Origin: Noviherbaspirillum aerium
Lineage (GTDB): Bacteria > Pseudomonadota > Gammaproteobacteria > Burkholderiales > Burkholderiaceae_D
Direction: 5' to 3'
Assembly: GCF_008929045.1 (NCBI RefSeq)
Contig: NZ_VFAH01000004.1
Span: 124,001 to 188,000 of the forward strand
Length of the DNA stretch: 64,000 bases
Of the stretch, positions 17,909 through 27,426 are shown in pieces (position 1 is the stretch's first letter; each line of letters begins with the position of its first letter). The position numbers and the translations under genes were made by a program. Below the pieces are notes generated by a model. It ran no database searches, was not told where the DNA came from, and saw only the letters and a program-made list of their open reading frames with translations.

Positions 17909-18835
17909 GCGGCGCGCGCTCAGCCCCGGATAACCGCTCATCGTCAGCGCGGCATTGCGGCCGTCGGACTGAAGCCGCGCGTGGCTGCCGATGACGAGAG
18001 TGGCCTTGTCGCGAATGTGGCCGAACGGCAGCCCGGTGAAAATAGGGACGGAGAGGGTCTTCCGCAGATAGGCAAGCATCGCCTCGAAATCATAGCCGTT
18101 GTCGTAGTCGAACAGGCGGTAGGCGGAGAAATCCCCGAAGACGATGGCTTTCTGTTCGAGCAGGCCGGCATGCAGGAGCTGCAGCAGCATGCGCTCGACC
18201 CGGTAGGGGTGCTCGTTGACATCCTCGATGAACAGGATGCCATTCCTGACATGGGGCAGAAAAGGCGTACCGATCAGATGCGTGAGCATCGTAAGGTTGC
18301 CGCCCCACAGGACTCCGGACAGATCCGCTTCCGGCTGCTCGGCCGGAGCCAGCGCAACCGCATGCGTTTTTCCGGACACGCACCGCCAGAAGTCGCCAAG
18401 CGTGTAGTCGCTGGGGTCTTCGCGTGAAAAATCATCGCAGATCATCGGCCCGGCGAAGCTGATGGCGCCGTCATGCGCGAGCATTGCCATCTGCAAGGCG
18501 GTGAAATCGCTGTGGCCGACAAACAGCTTGCCGCTGGCCGACAAGGCGGCAAGATCGATCCGGGGCAGCAGGCGCGACAAGCCATAGCCGCCGCGCAGCG
18601 CGAGCACGATATCGACTTCCGGATCGGCGGCTGCCTGGTGCAGTTGCGCAATCCGTGCCTCATCCGTGCCGCCGAAGCGCTGGAATTTCGATTCGGCATC
18701 ATAGAAATTCTTCACCCGGCAGCCCTGCTCCTGCAGCCTCGCGGTGGCGCGCCCTACGGCCAGCGGGTCGGCAGCGTAACCGCTTGCCGCAACAATGGCG
18801 ACCGTCGCACTGGACAGCTGTACTGGTTTCCCCAT
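17894..18835 (-). CDS. ldcA: LD-carboxypeptidase (peptidase S66, muramoyltetrapeptide carboxypeptidase)
   Basis: This cytoplasmic serine peptidase removes the terminal D-alanine from murein tetrapeptides during cell-wall recycling. The 313-residue product has the nucleophile serine in GHSDFTALQ, the glutamate in FIEDVNEHPYR and the histidine in GLPFGHI, the Ser-Glu-His set of family S66. LALRGGYG precedes the nucleophile as usual. It reads toward the epimerase gene and overlaps its 3' end by 15 bases on the opposite strand. There is no terminator between them, so opposing transcripts may interfere. Confidence 0.92.
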   Translation of the reverse strand: MGKPVQLSSATVAIVAASGYAADPLAVGRATARLQEQGCRVKNFYDAESKFQRFGGTDEARIAQLHQAAADPEVDIVLALRGGYGLSRLLPRIDLAALSASGKLFVGHSDFTALQMAMLAHDGAISFAGPMICDDFSREDPSDYTLGDFWRCVSGKTHAVALAPAEQPEADLSGVLWGGNLTMLTHLIGTPFLPHVRNGILFIEDVNEHPYRVERMLLQLLHAGLLEQKAIVFGDFSAYRLFDYDNGYDFEAMLAYLRKTLSVPIFTGLPFGHIRDKATLVIGSHARLQSDGRNAALTMSGYPGLSARRSAGA

Positions 18836-18903
18836 GCTTCCCTATCGTGATGTTTTTCCTGCCCTGCCCGCAACCGCAATGCACATCATAAACATTTTGC
18901 GCA

Positions 18904-19815
18904 TCAAGTGCTGCTGGCGGCGGCCGCCAGTTCGCGACGGCAGTGCGAACCGATCAGGCTGGCGATCGGCACTTCCAGCTGCGGCGGCAGGTCATGACCC
19001 ATGCCTTCGATCTCGTGCATGATCGCGTTGGGAATCCAGCGCGCGCTGTCCTGTCCGCAGGCAATCGGCACCAGCGGATCGTCCGTGCCATGGATGATCA
19101 GGGCCGGCGCCCGGATAGTGCGCAATTGCGCCACCAGGTCGCCGGATGAGGCGACCGCCATCATCTGGCGCGAAGTGCCGCTGATGCTGGGATTGCGGCG
19201 CACGCTCTGGATGATGCGCTGGCGGAGAAGCGCTTCCGGCGTCGGATAGGCCGGGCTGCCCAATATCTGGAACAGATGCACGTAATACGCGACAACGCTC
19301 TCGAAGTCGCGCGGATTGGCCGGTGTCGACAGCATCGCGGTGCTTGCCGCCAGCGTCGGTCCCGGCAGGCCCGGGCGGCCGCTGGTCGACATGATGGACG
19401 TCATGGTCAGCGTGCGATCCGGATAGCGCGCCGCGATGATCTGCCCTATCATGCCGCCCATCGAGGCGCCGACGATGTGTGCCTTCTTGATATCGAGCGC
19501 ATCCATCAGGCCGATCGTGTCGCGTGCCATGTCATATAGGGTGTAGCTGCTGAACATCGGCATGCGGAACAGTGGCTTGAACATGGCGAGATGCGGATGC
19601 GTCTTGCCGAAATGATTCACCTTGGACGACAAGCCGCTGTCCCGATTGTCAAATCGTACGACGCGAAAGCCCTGCTGCACCAGGGTCTGGCAAAATTTAT
19701 CCGGCCAGGAAATCAGTTGCAGTCCAAGCCCCGCGATCAGGACAATCGTTTCGCCCGCAGGGTTGCCCTGCACGTCATAGGCAAGCTGAATGCCGTTGGT
19801 TTCAATTACAGGCAA
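18904..19815 (-). CDS. Alpha/beta-fold hydrolase
   Basis: A 303-residue alpha/beta hydrolase without signal peptide. The oxyanion region is LIAGLGLQ, the nucleophile elbow is GASMGG, the acid lies in HGTDDPLVP and the base in GMGHDLP. The family includes esterases and C-C hydrolases, and the substrate cannot be told. The start codon is TTG at 19815. GGGGAGG lies a few bases upstream, and no in-frame ATG would fit better, so the unusual start is well supported. A structured repeat lies just upstream, at 19902-20127. Confidence 0.85.
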   Translation of the reverse strand: MPVIETNGIQLAYDVQGNPAGETIVLIAGLGLQLISWPDKFCQTLVQQGFRVVRFDNRDSGLSSKVNHFGKTHPHLAMFKPLFRMPMFSSYTLYDMARDTIGLMDALDIKKAHIVGASMGGMIGQIIAARYPDRTLTMTSIMSTSGRPGLPGPTLAASTAMLSTPANPRDFESVVAYYVHLFQILGSPAYPTPEALLRQRIIQSVRRNPSISGTSRQMMAVASSGDLVAQLRTIRAPALIIHGTDDPLVPIACGQDSARWIPNAIMHEIEGMGHDLPPQLEVPIASLIGSHCRRELAAAASST

Positions 19816-20354
19816 TGGGACCTCCCCTTTGCAGAGTCGACAGTATTTTCATTGTTGAAACTTGGTTGTGGCGTTGATGCGGTGTTAATGCTTTGCTCCT
19901 AGGGCCTGTTCACACTTCATTCGGGAGATGCGTTCGCGCCATAACGCGTATTGGCGGTGGCGCGTTCTGGTGCGAACCCTTCGGGAAGGTACCGTAGGCG
20001 TCGCATGGCGGCGTTACGTGGGGACGCCGAGTCCTCCTTGCCGTAGCACCGCTACGACGCGTCGTCGTGCCTGGCCCTGCCACGCCTACGGTGCCTTCGC
20101 ACTCCCGAATGAAGTGGGAACAGGCCCAATCCTTCCGCACCTGCAGCCTCCAACAGCAAACGGCGTGCCTGAATGAAAAGACTCTGGTTTCGGCGCCGTC
20201 CCATACCGCAATGTAATTCCGGCACCGCCAGATGGCAAAATCTTCGCACGTCCGAGCCGGCGGGAATCATTGTTAACTGCAAGAAATGTTTTCTGCCGAA
20301 CGAACAACCAAGAGTCCACTCTACACGAGCCGCTGCGGCAATGCAGCAGCGAGG
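19816..20354. other. Intergenic gap holding palindromic element C
   Basis: The first 85 bases must hold the promoter of the hydrolase gene; no clear hexamers were identified. 19902-20127 is the palindromic element. The remaining 225 bases up to the end of tadA contain no gene or terminator that I can support. Confidence 0.5.
19902..20127. repeat. Palindromic intergenic element C (226 bp)
   Basis: The outer arms, 31 and 30 bases long, match as inverted repeats with one mismatch and one extra base: GGGCCTGTTCACACTTCATT from 19902, and its near-complement ending at 20127. An inner pair, ACCGTAGGCGT near 19991 and ACGCCTACGGT near 20082, continues the stem. The left arm carries an additional hairpin of roughly 55 bases (TTCGCGCCA near 19933 with TGGTGCGAA near 19970). 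The core at 20034-20066 has CTCCTTGCC, stem GTAGC, loop ACC, stem GCTAC, then GACGCGTCGTC. Confidence 0.9.
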
Positions 20355-21333
<979 letters not shown>

Positions 21334-21340
21334 CGGAGTT

Positions 21341-21973
21341 TCAGGGTATTTGCAGTAATTTATGCGTCTGGATGCTCAGCTTCCAGCGGGGATTCCGTTT
21401 GCAGGTCTCGATGGCGAGCTGCGTATTGCGCGCCGCGTCGGGGCCGTCCATCGGTTGCAGGTAAAAGTGCTCGAAGTCGAGCGATGCATATTCTTCAAGC
21501 GGCTGACCGTCCTGGGGAATCACCACCTTGAGTTCATTGCCCTTGGTGACCTTCAATTGCGACCCCATTTTCGGGCTCACGCATATCCAGTCCACGCCGA
21601 CGGGAACCGGGAGCGTGCCATTGGTTTCAATGGCGATCTCGAAGCCTTGGGCATGCACTGCGTCGATCAACGGCCGGTCGAGCTGGAGCAGCGGCTCGCC
21701 GCCGGTAAAGACAACGAATTTGCTGCCTGAATAGGTGTCCGGCCAGAGCGAGGCGACTGTTTCCGCAAGCGCGCCGGCATCGTACTTGCCGCCCCGCTCG
21801 CCATTGGTGCCTACGAAATCCGTATCGCAGAACCTGCAGACCGCATCGGCGCGGTCGGATTCGCGGCCAGACCAAAGGTTGCAGCCAGAGAAACGGCAGA
21901 ACACCGCAGGACGGCCAGCATGCGTGCCTTCACCCTGCAGCGTATAAAAAATTTCTTTCACACTGTACGTCAA
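21341..21973 (-). CDS. queE: 7-carboxy-7-deazaguanine synthase
   Basis: QueE is the radical-SAM enzyme that contracts carboxytetrahydropterin to 7-carboxy-7-deazaguanine. The 210-residue product shows the long-spaced cluster of this family: a first cysteine in FSGCNLW and two in VCRFCDTDF, followed by FTGGEPLLQ and ETNGTLP. The start codon is TTG at 21973, with AGGA seven bases upstream and a stop codon in frame just before it, so no ATG start is possible. It heads queE-queD-tadA. Confidence 0.93.
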   Translation of the reverse strand: MTYSVKEIFYTLQGEGTHAGRPAVFCRFSGCNLWSGRESDRADAVCRFCDTDFVGTNGERGGKYDAGALAETVASLWPDTYSGSKFVVFTGGEPLLQLDRPLIDAVHAQGFEIAIETNGTLPVPVGVDWICVSPKMGSQLKVTKGNELKVVIPQDGQPLEEYASLDFEHFYLQPMDGPDAARNTQLAIETCKRNPRWKLSIQTHKLLQIP

Positions 21974-22570
21974 AATGTGTTCCTAGAGAAAAACGATGAG
22001 ACGGCGCGAATTATGACGGTATACCGGCATGCCGGTGTTTCGGCGGTGCTAGTGGTGCGAAGCAGGAATTTACTGGTCAAAGGATGGGTGAAAATCATGC
22101 CGATACTGCGTCAACAATGCGCGCAAGGCTCCGGCCTTGCTGTGCTTTTTCCTTGTCCCGGCATGATTCCGCCACATTCGCTTTTAACAAGTTTTCAATT
22201 CATACCACTAGTCATCCGGTGCCCGGCAACGGAATTCGGTTGCCTCAAGCCGATCCCGCGCCGCCGCTGCAAGGAGCGACAGAACGGCGGAGCGCATGGC
22301 GGTCGGGCAACGGGAGGGCAAAAGGGAAATTGTCCGCGATTCGCGGATCAGGACGCTATTTTCGCATTTAACGGCGAAATCGCCCAGCATCATGCGCATA
22401 TACCGGAAATAGGCGGGAGAAATATCCGGATGGTGCCGATCGTATCGCGCCTCCCCGGTCTACCCGCAGGAACGCGAAGGGTACCGGCCACCCATCATCA
22501 GCGGCCGGTAGCGGCGGAAAAGGAATCGCAGTGGGAGCCGCAGTGCGCAAATGCGCGCCGGCATCCACGT
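21974..22570. other. Long gap upstream of queE with two perfect palindromes
   Basis: About 600 bases without a supportable gene. The queE promoter must lie at the left end. ACCGGCATGCCGGT at 22023-22036 is a perfect palindrome about 50 bases upstream of the queE start. TCCGCGA and TCGCGGA at 22333-22347 form another. No preQ1-riboswitch-like pattern was recognised. The right part is the 3' flank of the sugar transferase gene; no T-tailed hairpin was found there. Confidence 0.5.
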
Positions 22571-23185
22571 TCAGTGCGACACGCCTTCCCGCCGCAAGAC
22601 CTTGAGTGCGGTCAGCAGCAGGATTTTCAGGTCGAAGGCAAGCGAACGTTTTTGCAGGTATTCGACATCCAGCCTGACCTTTTCAGCAATGCTCAGTTCG
22701 TCGCGGCCATTGACCTGCGCCCAGCCGGTGAGTCCCGGCTTCAGATCATGCACGCCATGCCGGGTGCGCAGGGTGATGAGGTCGGTCTGGTTGTAGAGAG
22801 CCGGGCGCGGCCCGACGAAACTCATGTCCCCTTTGAGGATGCTCCATAACTGAGGCAGTTCATCCAGGCTGCTGCGGCGAAGGAAACCACCGAGCGGCGT
22901 CAGATAAAGCGCCGGATCATCCAGCAGATGAGTGGCGAGCACCGGCGTATCGGCACGCATGGTGCGGAACTTCGGCATGCGGAACACATCATTGCCGGCG
23001 CCGATCCGGTCGGACCAGTAAAACACCGGCCCTCCCGACGACAGCCACACCAGAACGACCAGCGCAAGAAATGGAGCCAGCAACGCAAGCATTAACAATA
23101 TTGCAAGCAGGAGATCGACCAAGCGTTTCATGAGCAGATGACTGGTGTGGGTTTTACCTGAACCATGCGTAACCGGAAGCGGCAT
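22571..23185 (-). CDS. Undecaprenyl-phosphate sugar-1-phosphate transferase (PglC/WcaJ-type core)
   Basis: Starts the lipid-linked repeat unit by moving a sugar 1-phosphate from its UDP form to undecaprenyl phosphate at the inner membrane. The 204 residues correspond to the catalytic core only, without the four-helix N-terminal part of WbaP. One hydrophobic hairpin (LLLAILLMLALLAPFLALVV, about 25-45) is followed by the KFRTM motif, the catalytic pair in SSLDELPQLW, and FVGPRP with GLTGWAQVNGR. The ATG at 23185 overlaps the aminotransferase stop codon as TGATG; an ATG at 23131 is possible. The donor may be the 6-deoxy-HexNAc made through WbpM, which is inference. It is the last gene of its block. 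Confidence 0.9.
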   Translation of the reverse strand: MPLPVTHGSGKTHTSHLLMKRLVDLLLAILLMLALLAPFLALVVLVWLSSGGPVFYWSDRIGAGNDVFRMPKFRTMRADTPVLATHLLDDPALYLTPLGGFLRRSSLDELPQLWSILKGDMSFVGPRPALYNQTDLITLRTRHGVHDLKPGLTGWAQVNGRDELSIAEKVRLDVEYLQKRSLAFDLKILLLTALKVLRREGVSH

Positions 23186-24372
23186 CAATTCTTGGCTTGC
23201 TCGACGGCCTTGCCTACGGCGTCGACCACGCGCTGCAGATCCGCTTCGGGCAGGTATGGCCCCATCGGCAGGCTAAGCACGCGTTCGGACATCGATTCGG
23301 CCACCGGAAAACGCGGGGTGGTGTTGAAGCTCGCATAGGCGACCTGCATCGGAATCGGCACCGGGTAATGAATCGCCGTCGGTATGCCTTGCTGCCTCAG
23401 TACCTCCTGGACCACCGGCCGGTTCTCGACAATGATGGTGTACTGGCCAAATACGCCGGTGCGATCCTGTCGCTGCGTTACCGTCCGCACCTTGTCCTTG
23501 AACAGGCTGTTGTAACGTTCGCCGATGCGGATGCGCTGCTCGATTTCCCAGTCGAAGTAATCGAACTTGGCCAGCAGGATTGCGCACTGCAAGGTATCCA
23601 TGCGCCCGCCGACACCGACACGGGTGTGCACATAGCGCTGCGATTGGCCATGAATGCGTATCTCGCGCATTGCCTTGGCGAGGTCCGGATCGCTGGTGAA
23701 GACGGCTCCTCCGTCGCCGTAACAGCCCAGCGGCTTGCTCGGAAAGAAACTGGTGCATCCGATGGTCGACAGGTTGCCGCTGCGGCGGCCCTTGTAAGTC
23801 GCACCCAGGCTCTGCGCCGCGTCTTCAATCACGGTCAGGCCGTAACGCCGTGCGATCGCATTGATTTCGTCCATGTTCGCCGCCTGGCCGTAAAGCGACA
23901 CCGGGATGATGGCGCGCGTTCTCGGCGTAATGCAGTCCTCGATGCGGGATGCGCTGATCAGGCAGGTATCGGGTTCGATGTCGGCAAACACCGGTATCGC
24001 GCCCAGCATGACAATAACCTCCGCCGTCGCTACGAAGGAGAAAGGCGTGGTGATGACTTCGTCTCCCGGACGCACGCCGATGGCCATCAGCGCGATCAGC
24101 AGGGCATCTGTGCCGGAGGAGACCGAAATGCAGTGCCGCGCGCCGGTGAAGGCGGCAAGCCGCTGCTCCAGCTCTTCGACTTCCGGGCCCATGATGTAAT
24201 GACCATGGTCGAGCACTTTCTGGATACGGGCCGCGATGTCGCCGCGCATCTCCCGGTATTGGCTCTTGAGATCGATGAACTCCACGGCGGTCGCGGCAGA
24301 AGCTTCGGCTTCGGCTGCGAACGGAGGTGTGATCGATGCGGGTGAATACTCAGCGTGGAGCGGATAGGACAC
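23185..24372 (-). CDS. wbpE: DegT/DnrJ/EryC1 aminotransferase, WbpE-like
   Basis: A PLP-dependent sugar aminotransferase of 395 residues. It shows [13 protein letters not shown], the aspartate in [10 protein letters not shown] and the PLP lysine in [14 protein letters not shown]. In context it should transaminate UDP-3-keto-GlcNAcA, made by the WbpB-like enzyme, to the 3-amino sugar. The start is GTG at 24372, six bases behind a perfect AGGAGG, and the first 23 bases overlap the acetyltransferase gene. About 30 N-terminal residues precede the usual family start at [12 protein letters not shown]. Confidence 0.9.
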   Translation of the reverse strand: MSYPLHAEYSPASITPPFAAEAEASAATAVEFIDLKSQYREMRGDIAARIQKVLDHGHYIMGPEVEELEQRLAAFTGARHCISVSSGTDALLIALMAIGVRPGDEVITTPFSFVATAEVIVMLGAIPVFADIEPDTCLISASRIEDCITPRTRAIIPVSLYGQAANMDEINAIARRYGLTVIEDAAQSLGATYKGRRSGNLSTIGCTSFFPSKPLGCYGDGGAVFTSDPDLAKAMREIRIHGQSQRYVHTRVGVGGRMDTLQCAILLAKFDYFDWEIEQRIRIGERYNSLFKDKVRTVTQRQDRTGVFGQYTIIVENRPVVQEVLRQQGIPTAIHYPVPIPMQVAYASFNTTPRFPVAESMSERVLSLPMGPYLPEADLQRVVDAVGKAVEQAKN

Positions 24373-24934
24373 AGATATCCTCCTTCAGGACATAACGATC
24401 CCCGGTGCGGGGACAGATGGTTTCACCGCTGCCCTTGAGCGGCAGATCGAGTCGTTCGCCATGCCGGCTCATCCAGCCAATCTGCCGGGCGGGTACGCCG
24501 GCGACCAGCGCAAAGTCGGGCACATCACGATTGACGACGGCGCCGGCGGCAACGAAGGCATAGGCGCCGATGGTGCTGCCGCAGACGACGGTGGTATTGG
24601 CGCCCAGCGTTGCGCCGCGCCGGATCAGCGTGCGGCGGTACTCATGCTTGCGGCTGACGGCGGAGCGCGGGTTATAGACATTGGTGAACACCATGCTCGG
24701 GCCGCAGAACACGTCATCCTCTATCCTCACCGCGTCATATACCGAGACATTGTTCTGGATCTTGACGTTGTCGCCGATCTCGACATCGTCGGCAACGAAA
24801 ACGTTTTGCCCTAGCGAGCAGCCCCGTCCGATGCGTGCCCCGGCGCTGACATGGCTGAAGTGCCAGACGCGCGTGCCCTCCCCCAGCACGGCGCCGGCAT
24901 CCACAATTGCACTGTCATGAATCTTGGCTGCCAT
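24350..24934 (-). CDS. wbpD: UDP-sugar N-acetyltransferase, left-handed beta-helix, WbpD-like
   Basis: A hexapeptide-repeat acetyltransferase of 194 residues. Repeats run from [17 protein letters not shown] to about residue 150. Catalytic and acetyl-CoA-binding stretches such as [13 protein letters not shown] and [13 protein letters not shown] are typical for WbpD, which acetylates the 3-amino group of UDP-GlcNAc3NA. The ATG at 24934 follows the stop of the dehydrogenase gene by one base and has GGAG seven bases upstream. The order wbpA-wbpB-wbpD-wbpE on one strand supports the assignment. Confidence 0.92.
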   Translation of the reverse strand: MAAKIHDSAIVDAGAVLGEGTRVWHFSHVSAGARIGRGCSLGQNVFVADDVEIGDNVKIQNNVSVYDAVRIEDDVFCGPSMVFTNVYNPRSAVSRKHEYRRTLIRRGATLGANTTVVCGSTIGAYAFVAAGAVVNRDVPDFALVAGVPARQIGWMSRHGERLDLPLKGSGETICPRTGDRYVLKEDICVLSAPR

Positions 24935-24935
24935 G

Positions 24936-26006
24936 TCAGTACTCCAGCGGCAGCGCGACACGCCGGCCGTCGCGTGCCGACAGATAGGTGGCGATCAGTA
25001 CCTCCAGCGTCTTCAGCCCTTCCCTTCCATCGGTATGCGCCTCGGCTTCGCCGCGCAGGGTGCTGATCACGTTGTCGTAATACTGGGCATGCCCGAAACC
25101 GTAGACGGATCCGGTTTCGTAACTGGCGGCCTTGACCTGTTCGTCGGCTTCGATCGGTTCCGCAAATTCCCAGTGCAGCACCTGGTTCAGGGCGACGCCC
25201 CCGATCCGTACCGTACCCTTGTCGCCGAGTACGGTGATGCTGCCCTCCATGTTCCTGGGATAGGTCAGCATGGTCACGTTAACCGAGCCGAGCGCGCCGT
25301 TGCGCCAGCGCAGGCACATCACGCCGCTGTCCTCCACTTCGATATTGCGTGCCTGCGTGGCGGTATAAGCGTGCAGGCTTTCAATCGGCCCGACCAGCCA
25401 TTCCAGCAGGTCGATATAGTGGCTGGCCTGGTTCATGAAGGCGCCGCCGTCATACTCCCAGGTGCCGCGCCATTTGGCGCTGTCGTAGTATTCCTGAGGC
25501 CGTGTCCAGAACACATTCACGCTGACCATGTGCACCCGGCCGAAACGCCCGTCGTCCAGCGCCTTCTTCAGCAGCTGCAGCGTCGCGTTGCGGCGATTCT
25601 GCTTGACGACGAATAGCCTGACGCGGGCCTCATCGCAAGCGGCGACCATGCGCTTGCCATCTTCCCAGCGTGTCGCCATCGGCTTCTCGGTAACGACATG
25701 GCGGCCTGCCGCCGCCGCGGCGATGGTCTGGCTCGGATGCAGCCCGGAAGGCGTGGTGAGTATCACCGCGTCGGCGGCGCAGTCGGCAAGCAGACTGGAC
25801 AGACCGCGATAGGGCTTGGCATGTGTCAGATCCACGGCCTCTTCGAGCGCCCGGCCATCCGTGTCGCAGACGCCAACCAGCTCGCACCGGTCCGCATGCT
25901 GCTGCAAGGCGCTGAAATGATTTCTCGCAATGCGTCCACAGCCGACCAGCGCAAATCTTACTTTGTCGCGGCTGCGTATCGAAGCGGAGGATGGGAAATT
26001 GTCCAT
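24936..26006 (-). CDS. wbpB: Gfo/Idh/MocA oxidoreductase, WbpB-like
   Basis: A 356-residue NAD-dependent sugar oxidoreductase with the Rossmann start [14 protein letters not shown], the conserved EKPMA loop and the [11 protein letters not shown] region of the family. In P. aeruginosa O5, WbpB oxidises C3 of UDP-GlcNAcA so that WbpE can transaminate it; the neighbours make that the likely job here. The ATG at 26006 is preceded by GAGGAG six bases away. About 15 residues come before the Rossmann strand. The gene begins eleven bases after wbpA. Confidence 0.9.
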   Translation of the reverse strand: MDNFPSSASIRSRDKVRFALVGCGRIARNHFSALQQHADRCELVGVCDTDGRALEEAVDLTHAKPYRGLSSLLADCAADAVILTTPSGLHPSQTIAAAAAGRHVVTEKPMATRWEDGKRMVAACDEARVRLFVVKQNRRNATLQLLKKALDDGRFGRVHMVSVNVFWTRPQEYYDSAKWRGTWEYDGGAFMNQASHYIDLLEWLVGPIESLHAYTATQARNIEVEDSGVMCLRWRNGALGSVNVTMLTYPRNMEGSITVLGDKGTVRIGGVALNQVLHWEFAEPIEADEQVKAASYETGSVYGFGHAQYYDNVISTLRGEAEAHTDGREGLKTLEVLIATYLSARDGRRVALPLEY

Positions 26007-26016
26007 GACCCACTCC

Positions 26017-27426
26017 TCAGGATTTGACGACGTTGTCCACCGTGCCGGAATACACGCCGCGGGTATCGACGATGACCTTTGCATGCTGACCGATGAAGTC
26101 GTAATCGAAATCATCATGGTTGGTCGCCAGCAGCACCAGATCCTGCTGGGCAATGTTTTCTTCCGTCAGCGGCGTGCTTTGCAGATCGAAGCGATGCTCC
26201 CGCATCTTGGGAAAGACCGGCACATGCGGATCGGAATAGCACACCACCGCGCCCTTGTCGCGCAGCATTTCCATCAGGCGCACCGACGGCGACTCGCGCA
26301 TGTCGTCGACATTCTTCTTGTACGTGATGCCGAGCACCATGATGCGGCTGCCCTTGAGCGCGCGGCCCCTGTCGTTCAGCGTATCAACGACCTTGCCGAT
26401 CACCCAGCTCGGCATGTCGTCATTGATCTCGCCGGCCAGCTCGATGAAGCGGGTATGCAGGCCATACTGGCGCGCCTTCCACGTCAGGTAGAAGGGATCG
26501 ATGGGAATGCAGTGGCCGCCGAGCCCGGGTCCGGGGAAGTATGGCGTAAACCCGAACGGCTTGGTCGCCGCGGCATGAATGACTTCATAAATGTCGATAC
26601 CCATGCGATCGGCGATGATCTTCATTTCGTTGACCAGCCCGATATTGACGGCACGATGAATGTTTTCCAACAGCTTGGTCAGCTCCGCCGCACGGGTCGA
26701 ACTGACGGGAACCACGCGATCGACCGCCGCCCCGTACAGCGCGAGACCCGCCTGGCGGCAGGCCGGCGTCGAGCCTCCGACAATTTTGGGGATGGAGCGT
26801 GTCTTGAACTGCGCATTGCCCGGATCCTCGCGCTCCGGCGAAAACACGAGAAACACATCGTTTCCAATGTCGAATCCCCTTTCCTCAAGTCTCGGCCGGA
26901 GCTCTTCCTCCGTCGTGCCGGGATATGTCGTGCTTTCCAGCGACAGCACCTGTCCCGGCCGCATGGCAGGCATCAGCACATCGGCGGTACCGAGAATAAA
27001 ACTCAGGTCCGGCTCGCGGTAGCCGTTGAGCGGCGTCGGCACGCAGATGATCAGGGCGTCGGCTTCGGCGGCGCGCGAGAAATTGCTGGTCGCCTGAAAA
27101 CCGCGCGCAACAGCCTCGCCGACGGAACGCGCCTCGATATGCTCGATATAGCTTTCTCCGCGGTTGAGCTTGCCGACCTTGTCGTGGTCGATATCGAAGC
27201 CGATTACTTTGAAGCCGGCGTAGGTATAGCGCAGCATCAGCGGCAGTCCGACGTAACCCAAGCCGACAATGCCGATGACCGCCGTGCGGCTTTCTATCTT
27301 CTGCAGCAGACGCTGTAGCGTTCCGGCTTCAGGGAGCGCCGCAAGGTTGAGTGCGGGCCGAATTTCAACAGTTTCGTCAAAGTGTTCCGGCAACATGGTT
27401 TCAAGCTGCAGCGTTTCATCCTTCAT
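26017..27426 (-). CDS. wbpA: UDP-N-acetylglucosamine 6-dehydrogenase, WbpA-like
   Basis: A nucleotide-sugar dehydrogenase of 469 residues. It has the NAD loop [25 protein letters not shown]-like [11 protein letters not shown], the helix run [20 protein letters not shown] and the catalytic cysteine in GGHCIPIDP. It oxidises UDP-HexNAc to the uronic acid and so feeds the WbpB/E/D steps. An N-terminal tail of about 45 residues precedes the Rossmann fold, slightly longer than usual. ATG at 27426 overlaps the wbpM stop codon as ATGA and has AAAGG seven bases upstream. Confidence 0.93.
   Translation of the reverse strand: MKDETLQLETMLPEHFDETVEIRPALNLAALPEAGTLQRLLQKIESRTAVIGIVGLGYVGLPLMLRYTYAGFKVIGFDIDHDKVGKLNRGESYIEHIEARSVGEAVARGFQATSNFSRAAEADALIICVPTPLNGYREPDLSFILGTADVLMPAMRPGQVLSLESTTYPGTTEEELRPRLEERGFDIGNDVFLVFSPEREDPGNAQFKTRSIPKIVGGSTPACRQAGLALYGAAVDRVVPVSSTRAAELTKLLENIHRAVNIGLVNEMKIIADRMGIDIYEVIHAAATKPFGFTPYFPGPGLGGHCIPIDPFYLTWKARQYGLHTRFIELAGEINDDMPSWVIGKVVDTLNDRGRALKGSRIMVLGITYKKNVDDMRESPSVRLMEMLRDKGAVVCYSDPHVPVFPKMREHRFDLQSTPLTEENIAQQDLVLLATNHDDFDYDFIGQHAKVIVDTRGVYSGTVDNVVKS

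Noticed and set aside
21974-22100. A preQ1 riboswitch in front of queE
   Set aside because: The required small pseudoknot pattern with a C-rich loop and A-rich tail was not found, and the leader next to the TTG start shows no sequestering hairpin.
21920-22849. A plus-strand open frame crossing the queE gap into the sugar transferase gene
   Set aside because: Most of it is antisense to queE and the sugar transferase. The part in the gap shows no motif and no ribosome-binding site.
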